Assembly (NCBI GenBank): GCA_021029595.1
Contig: JAJJOY010000004.1
Span: 1-64,000 of the forward strand
Length of the DNA stretch: 64,000 nucleotides
Reading direction: 5' to 3'
Source of the DNA: Hominenteromicrobium mulieris
GTDB lineage: Bacteria > Bacillota > Clostridia > Oscillospirales > Acutalibacteraceae
Position numbers and translations under genes: made by a program. This document shows positions 59,557 to 64,000 of the stretch, in pieces. The notes under the pieces were generated by a model. The model ran no database searches, had not been told where the DNA came from, and saw nothing but the letters and a program-made list of their open reading frames with translations. The number at the start of each line of letters is the position of its first letter. Positions within the stretch are counted from its first letter, which is position 1.

Positions 59557-61188
59557 TTAGCCTTCCGTGGTGCCCTTTGCGATCTCGAGTACGTCCGGGT
59601 TAGCATCCAGATAAGCCTGGAACTGGGTTCTGTACTCTTCGAGGTACTTGTCGAGGCCAGCAGCCTTCAGCTTCTCGATAGCAGCATCGATGTTGTCCTC
59701 ATAGGAAACCATACCGACCTTAATCGGATAGATGGAGGAGATGATCTCGGTCTGGAGGTTCGTCAGCTCACTGGTAACGTTAGAGGAATCAAAGATGAAA
59801 CCTGCTGCCGGGGAAATGACGTAATTGTCAGACTTGTAGGTCATATAATCGATGTGGTCGTCCGGAACATCGGAAGCATAAGCCATGTACGGCAGGTAGC
59901 CTGTCATCCAGGTATCCATGCTGTACAGAGGGTTGGCGTCGTCACCCTTGACCTGCTCAATTCTGTGGTCGCCGGTCTTGGTGTAGTGCGTGCCCTCAAT
60001 GCCATAGTGGAAGAGGTCATGGTTCTCTTCGGAAGCATACAGCCAGTTGAGGAACTTGAGGCCGGATTCCGGATCCTCAGAGGTGGCGGAAATCGCGTTC
60101 AGGTTCTGCACATAGGTGTAGATCATGTCCGGAACATCGTCGCCGAAAGCTTCAACCCACTTGACCTCTGCGCCTTCAACACCGTTCTGCTGCATCGTAA
60201 CGCCGGTAGCCGGGTCGAATGTCTGGGACGGAAGCATTGCGCCGAACTTAGCGTCGTCGTACTTCTTCTGGTGGTCGCGGTTCAGGACATCCGGGTCGAT
60301 GAGACCGGCCTGATACATCTCGTAGTAGGTGTTTGCGTCCTTCTTGAATTCTTCGGACTCATAGAAGGAATCAACCGTGCCGTCCTGACGGATGAGGCAG
60401 ATGCCGAGGGAGTTCTCAACATAGAACGGGTAGGTATCATAGCTTCTGTGGAGCCAGTGCGCCGTATCCTGAACCTGATGCATCCAAGAATAAGCCTTCA
60501 TACCGGTCTCATTGAGAATCTCGTCCTGAGACTTCTTCATGAGGTCGATGATGCCTTCCGTCGTGTCCGGGAACTCGTCGTAGCCGACCTTCTCAGCGAT
60601 GTCGGAGCGGTAGTCCATATAGGACATAACGTTGTCGAAGGATCTCCAGTAGCACGGTACTGCGTACTCTTCGCCCTTGTAGAGGGTGCCCAGCCAGTCT
60701 GTCTCGGAGAACTTGTTGTAGAGGTCCGGGTAGTTCTGGATGGAATCGTGAATGGAGGAGATAGCGCCCATACCTGCGATAGCGGAAAGGTTCTTAACGT
60801 CCTGCATAACATGCAGCAGCTCGAACTCTTCACCGGTCGTCAGCATGAGGTTCAGTTTCTCGGCATAAGCGTCCCACGGGATTCTTGTAACGGAAACCTC
60901 AATGTTTACGCCGTCTTCCTTCAGTTTCTCGTTGACAGCAGCCATACCGGTCTCATAGTCCGCGCAAAGTGTGCCCGGCTGTACGATACGCATCGGGTGA
61001 ATGGTGCCGTCGTCCTCTGTTGCCGAAGATTCGTCAGATGTGGAAGCATCGGACGAAGTAGAAGCCTCAGAGGAAGCAGAAGATGTGCTGCCAGCACTGG
61101 AAGTGCTGTTGCCGGAGCAACCTGCAAAAGCCGTAACGACCATTGCAGCTGCCAGAGCCATAGCCAGCAGTTTCTTCGTTGTCTTCAT
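59557..61188 (-). CDS. Lipoprotein sugar-binding protein of ABC transporter
   Basis: A 543-residue lipoprotein: signal peptide with lipobox VTAFAGC24, a Ser/Ala/Thr-rich linker (25-62), then a large binding domain (SVTRIPWDAYAEKLNLMLTTGEEFELLHVMQDVKNL ... GLKFLNWLYASEENHDLFHYGIEGTHY). The size and the adjacent LplB/LplC-type permeases place it with oligosaccharide-binding LplA-like proteins. It would deliver an oligosaccharide to the permeases; the specific sugar is unknown. Confidence 0.93.
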   Translation of the reverse strand: MKTTKKLLAMALAAAMVVTAFAGCSGNSTSSAGSTSSASSEASTSSDASTSDESSATEDDGTIHPMRIVQPGTLCADYETGMAAVNEKLKEDGVNIEVSVTRIPWDAYAEKLNLMLTTGEEFELLHVMQDVKNLSAIAGMGAISSIHDSIQNYPDLYNKFSETDWLGTLYKGEEYAVPCYWRSFDNVMSYMDYRSDIAEKVGYDEFPDTTEGIIDLMKKSQDEILNETGMKAYSWMHQVQDTAHWLHRSYDTYPFYVENSLGICLIRQDGTVDSFYESEEFKKDANTYYEMYQAGLIDPDVLNRDHQKKYDDAKFGAMLPSQTFDPATGVTMQQNGVEGAEVKWVEAFGDDVPDMIYTYVQNLNAISATSEDPESGLKFLNWLYASEENHDLFHYGIEGTHYTKTGDHRIEQVKGDDANPLYSMDTWMTGYLPYMAYASDVPDDHIDYMTYKSDNYVISPAAGFIFDSSNVTSELTNLQTEIISSIYPIKVGMVSYEDNIDAAIEKLKAAGLDKYLEEYRTQFQAYLDANPDVLEIAKGTTEG

Positions 61189-61269
61189 TTCTTACTTCAA
61201 CTCCTTGAAAATTGATATATGTGTAACCGTCTTCCACGGTAAACACCGAATTAAAATGTGTGCGGGCGA

Positions 61270-62199
61270 TTAACCCTTAACGGCGCCGACAACCATGCCC
61301 TTAACAAAGTACTTCTGCAAGAACGGATACAGAATGATGATCGGGCCCATGGTGATAACGGAGGTCGCCATTTTAAAGCTTTCCTTCGGCGGGTTTACGT
61401 TGACCGTTGCGCCGGCAGAGAGCTTGCTCAGTGCGGTAATCTGAGACTGAATCTTGAAGAGGAGCATCTGCAAAGAGTAGTACTTCTCATCATTCACAAG
61501 CATAACTGCGTTAAAGTAGTTGTTCCAGTAGCCAATGGCATAGAACAGAGCAATCGTAGCCAGAACCGGCATGCAAAGCGGGAAGTAAATGCCGAATGCA
61601 ATCTTCACTTCGCCTGCGCCATCAATCTTTGCGGATTCGTTCAGCTCGGCCGGGATACCGCGCACAAAGTTGCGCACGAGGAACATGTTAAAGGGATTGA
61701 ACATCAGGCTCGGTACGATAAGTGCCCAGATGTTATCATAGCAGTTCAGCATCTTACACATCATATACCACGGAACAAGACCCGCAGAGAAAACCATGGT
61801 GATGTAGAAGTAAAGGGACAGACCGTCTCTGTAACGGCAACTACGATTTGCAAGGGTGTAGCCTGCGCCGAATGTGACGAACGATGCAACGACGGTACCG
61901 AAAACCGTTGCGATCGTCGTTACAAGGTAGGACTGCGGAACGGATGAGGACGGCAGGAAGAGCATCTTATAAGCTGCGGCCGACCATTCGCTCGGCCAGA
62001 AAGAGTAACCGTTGATCGTAATCGATTTCTCACTGCTGAAAGAAACGATGATAACGAGAACAAACGGCAGGACGCATATCAGTGCGAACAGAGCAACGAC
62101 GAGATAAATCAGAAATGTACCGACATTCTCCCCCGTGCTGTGTTTGATTTTGTTGTTGGTGTTAGACGGCTTTGTAGTCGCCGCAACCGTGCTGTTCAT
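61270..62199 (-). CDS. Sugar ABC transporter permease (LplC/YtcP-like)
   Basis: A 309-residue permease with six predicted helices, the EAA-loop FVRGIPAELNESAKIDGAGEVKIAFGIYFPLCMPV and a C-terminal KYFVKGMVVGAVKG that is typical for the group. The ATG at 62199 follows AAAGGAG. Paired with the upstream permease gene across a 22-base gap. No dedicated ATPase is present; such systems share the MsmX-type ATPase encoded elsewhere. Confidence 0.94.
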   Translation of the reverse strand: MNSTVAATTKPSNTNNKIKHSTGENVGTFLIYLVVALFALICVLPFVLVIIVSFSSEKSITINGYSFWPSEWSAAAYKMLFLPSSSVPQSYLVTTIATVFGTVVASFVTFGAGYTLANRSCRYRDGLSLYFYITMVFSAGLVPWYMMCKMLNCYDNIWALIVPSLMFNPFNMFLVRNFVRGIPAELNESAKIDGAGEVKIAFGIYFPLCMPVLATIALFYAIGYWNNYFNAVMLVNDEKYYSLQMLLFKIQSQITALSKLSAGATVNVNPPKESFKMATSVITMGPIIILYPFLQKYFVKGMVVGAVKG

Positions 62200-62221
62200 G
62201 AGCTTGTCTCCTTTCCCTGTA

Positions 62222-63160
62222 TCAGAACAGTGCGCCATCCGGGAACTTCTTTCTGACGATCCAGTTTGCTGTGAAGACCAGAATGAAGCCGACGATGGAC
62301 TGATAGAGACCGATAGCCATGGAAAGGCTCGGATCACCTGTGTTCTTAAATGTACGGTAAACGTATGTATCAATAACTTCTGCAATCGGCATCAGCGAGC
62401 TGTTGTCGCGGATGATCGCATACAGCATACCGAAGTCGCCGTAGAAGATGCGGCCAACAGACATCAGGGTCATGATGCAGATGGTCGGCGCAAGCAGCGG
62501 GATCGTGATGTAAATGATACGCTTAAAGCGCGTAGCGCCGTCGATATAAGCTGCTTCGTAAAGGCCTTCGTCAATGCCGGTGATCGCTGCGAGGTAAACG
62601 ATCGTGTTGTAGCCCGTGTTCTTCCAAATGTTGAGGATCAGAAGAATCGGGTACCAGTAGCCGGGGGTGGAATAATAATTGATGCGCGTACCCATCAGAT
62701 TGTTGAGCAGGCCCGTCTCTGTACCAAGGATACCCTGCAGCATGTAGCTGACGATAACCCAGGAAATAAAGTACGGGAAAAGCATCATGGACTGAGAAAC
62801 CTTAAGAAACTTCTTCGCCTTGACCTCATTGAGGACGATTGCCAAAACAACGGAGCAAACCGTACCGACGATGAGAAACAGGATGTTGATGACGAGCGTG
62901 TTGCGCGTAACGGTCCACGCCCAACTGGACTTGAAGAAGTATTCGAAGTTTTTCAGACCGACAAACGGGCTAAAAACACCCGTCTTGTAGTTGAACTTCT
63001 CAAATGCAATTACGATGTACGGCAGTGTCAAATAAGAAAAGATGAAAGTGTAAACGACCGCGGGCAGCGCAAGCAGGTACAAAAACTTGTTTGTCCACAG
63101 CTCTTTAAAAGGATTCACTCTCTTCTTGCTGACATCAACCAAAGCTGACGCCTTACTCAT
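62222..63160 (-). CDS. Sugar ABC transporter permease (LplB/YteP-like)
   Basis: A 312-residue permease starting SKASALVDVSKKRVNPFKELWTNKFLYLLALPAVVYTFIFSYLTLPYIVIAFEKFN with six helices and the EAA-loop EGLYEAAYIDGATRFKRIIYITIPLLAPTI. It is the first gene of the sugar operon. Start at ATG 63160 preferred; ATG 63172 is only 3 bases from the GGAGAGG site. Substrate likely an oligosaccharide, from the family and the DUF4127/NanE neighbours. Confidence 0.93.
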   Translation of the reverse strand: MSKASALVDVSKKRVNPFKELWTNKFLYLLALPAVVYTFIFSYLTLPYIVIAFEKFNYKTGVFSPFVGLKNFEYFFKSSWAWTVTRNTLVINILFLIVGTVCSVVLAIVLNEVKAKKFLKVSQSMMLFPYFISWVIVSYMLQGILGTETGLLNNLMGTRINYYSTPGYWYPILLILNIWKNTGYNTIVYLAAITGIDEGLYEAAYIDGATRFKRIIYITIPLLAPTICIMTLMSVGRIFYGDFGMLYAIIRDNSSLMPIAEVIDTYVYRTFKNTGDPSLSMAIGLYQSIVGFILVFTANWIVRKKFPDGALF

Positions 63161-63768
63161 GTTTGCGATCATCCTCTCCGAATAATGTGTCTCTTCTATA
63201 TAATATAAGGAAGAGTTTTGTTCACCTCTGCACAGCCGCACATATAAAGTAAAGCTTATTTGCTTTATATTATATATTGACTCTGCAAATGCGAACCCGG
63301 AATATCGCTATTCCTGCTGAAAACAAAGTGCCGACAAAACTTGGTGTTTGCCAAAGCGTGTCGTTTTGCAATCACAGCGCACCGGGCGCCCTCCCTCATG
63401 GGTCTTCCCGGAACCTCTGCCCCGTGCAGAGATACCGTTTCTGCAAACCGCTTGTTTGTTTTCGATGAACAAACTTTAACATGCTGTGAACGATTTGTAA
63501 AGTATTCTTTTTGCGATAAACTCCAAAATTTCAAAACAACTTTGTATTTTGGCAGTTTCAAGGCACTTCACAAATTTCGCTTTTCTCCATTTTTTGAGAA
63601 TCGAATCACTTTTTTCGGCTTTTTGTGATATGAAACTACGGTTTTTTACGATTTGAATCAATAATCTGATTTTTTCGCTTGCGTTTAGTGCCGAAATCCG
63701 TTATCATAGAGTTATACGAAATCTAAATCGTGTTTTTCGTTCTCTTTTTGTATTTGGAGTGTTGTATT
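63161..63768. promoter_or_regulatory. Divergent control region with inverted repeat
   Basis: About 600 bases without a gene, between the divergent sugar operon and the regulator. It contains an 8-base inverted repeat ATATAAAG (63242-63249) and CTTTATAT (63263-63270) about 90 bases before the permease start, a plausible operator. Several T-rich tracts follow. No RNA gene is recognised. Confidence 0.5.
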
Positions 63769-64000
63769 TTGTTTAAAAAAGTAAAAACCCGGCTGTTCAA
63801 CCGGTACCTTTTCAGCATTTTCTGCGTGGTGGCCATAGCCGTTATACTCGTCACGCTTTTAATTTTCACCATCTACGCAAATTTGCAGGTCAGCTCTGCG
63901 CGCACCTATTCTGTGCATCAGTTGGAGCAGGTCTGTCAGATGACGGACATGCTCTACAGCCAAATGCGCTCCGTTAATAATCAAATTTTACAGAACAGCA
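63769..64000 (+). CDS. Membrane-bound sensor/regulator, N-terminal part
   Basis: The frame begins TTG at 63769 with GGAG 9 bases upstream (FKKVKTRLFNRYLFSIFCV) and runs to the window edge. A membrane helix covers about residues 13-36, followed by an extracytoplasmic part (NLQVSSARTYSVHQLEQVCQMTDMLYSQMRSVNNQI). Position divergent from an LplB/LplC operon suggests an AraC-type or histidine-kinase sensor that controls it; the C-terminus is not visible. Confidence 0.65.
   Translation, partial: MFKKVKTRLFNRYLFSIFCVVAIAVILVTLLIFTIYANLQVSSARTYSVHQLEQVCQMTDMLYSQMRSVNNQILQNS

Noticed and set aside
59506..61215. Long plus-strand open frame opposite the binding-protein gene
   Set aside because: Low-complexity Val/Leu/Arg sequence mirroring the lipoprotein gene; no start signal and no domain.
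62135..63148. Plus-strand open frame opposite the permease genes
   Set aside because: Antisense shadow of two clear permeases; the Asp/Arg-rich product has no membrane segments or family features.

Overview
The window looks like a gut Clostridia chromosome, most probably Oscillospiraceae/Ruminococcaceae. That is inferred from gene content (RqcH, TrmK with DUF1858, a SigH-like sigma factor, LplB/LplC-type sugar transport, GH78 rhamnosidase, ACT plus UPF0210 pair) and from two mobile elements typical of gut Firmicutes. No rRNA or species marker is present, so the genus is not determined.

Layout. (1) 1-19.6 kb is the right part of a Tn1549/CTn-type integrative conjugative element (ICE): T4SS genes (VirB6-like, PrgI, VirB4, NlpC/P60 hydrolase, DUF4315, DUF4366), a mobilisation block (MobC, MOBP-type relaxase), an XRE repressor, a two-component system with a secreted protein, a sigma-like HTH protein, TnpW and a TnpX-type large serine recombinase. 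At its left a second serine-recombinase element has entered the small maff2 gene; only the last 24 codons of maff2 remain beside the tail of that recombinase. A Phd/ParE toxin-antitoxin pair sits inside the transfer operon. About ten copies of a palindrome GGGACA-N3-TGTCCC lie at gene edges throughout this ICE and were not seen elsewhere in the window. (2) 19.6-29.2 kb is chromosomal: tRNA-Ala, a GH78 enzyme, rqcH, nif3/trmK/DUF1858, a zinc-ribbon protein, a sigma factor, comM and a low-molecular-weight tyrosine phosphatase. (3) About 29.3-45.0 kb is an integrative mobilisable element (IME): tyrosine integrase, excisionase, VapE-like helicase, CHC2 primase, MOBQ relaxase with a likely oriT, accessory small proteins, and a defence operon at the right: HTH protein, Eco57I-like restriction-modification enzyme, separate N6-adenine methyltransferase, Shedu-like DUF4263 nuclease and HNH protein. 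TnpV and DUF6809 proteins close the element. It has no T4SS, so it would need a helper; the upstream ICE is a plausible one. (4) 45-64 kb is chromosomal: PadR regulator, GIY-YIG/DUF4357 protein, a degenerate-esterase/MBL fusion, tRNA-Pro and tRNA-Gln, an Lrp-aminotransferase-DUF362-ispE operon, a PHP phosphatase, ACT/UPF0210, and a sugar operon (two permeases, lipoprotein binding protein, DUF4127, NanE, ROK kinase) with a membrane regulator starting at the right edge.

The strongest candidates for undescribed biology are the dispersed palindrome family of the ICE, the five-gene defence operon of the IME with its own palindrome-flanked promoter, and the fusion of a catalytically dead esterase to an intact metallo-beta-lactamase fold.
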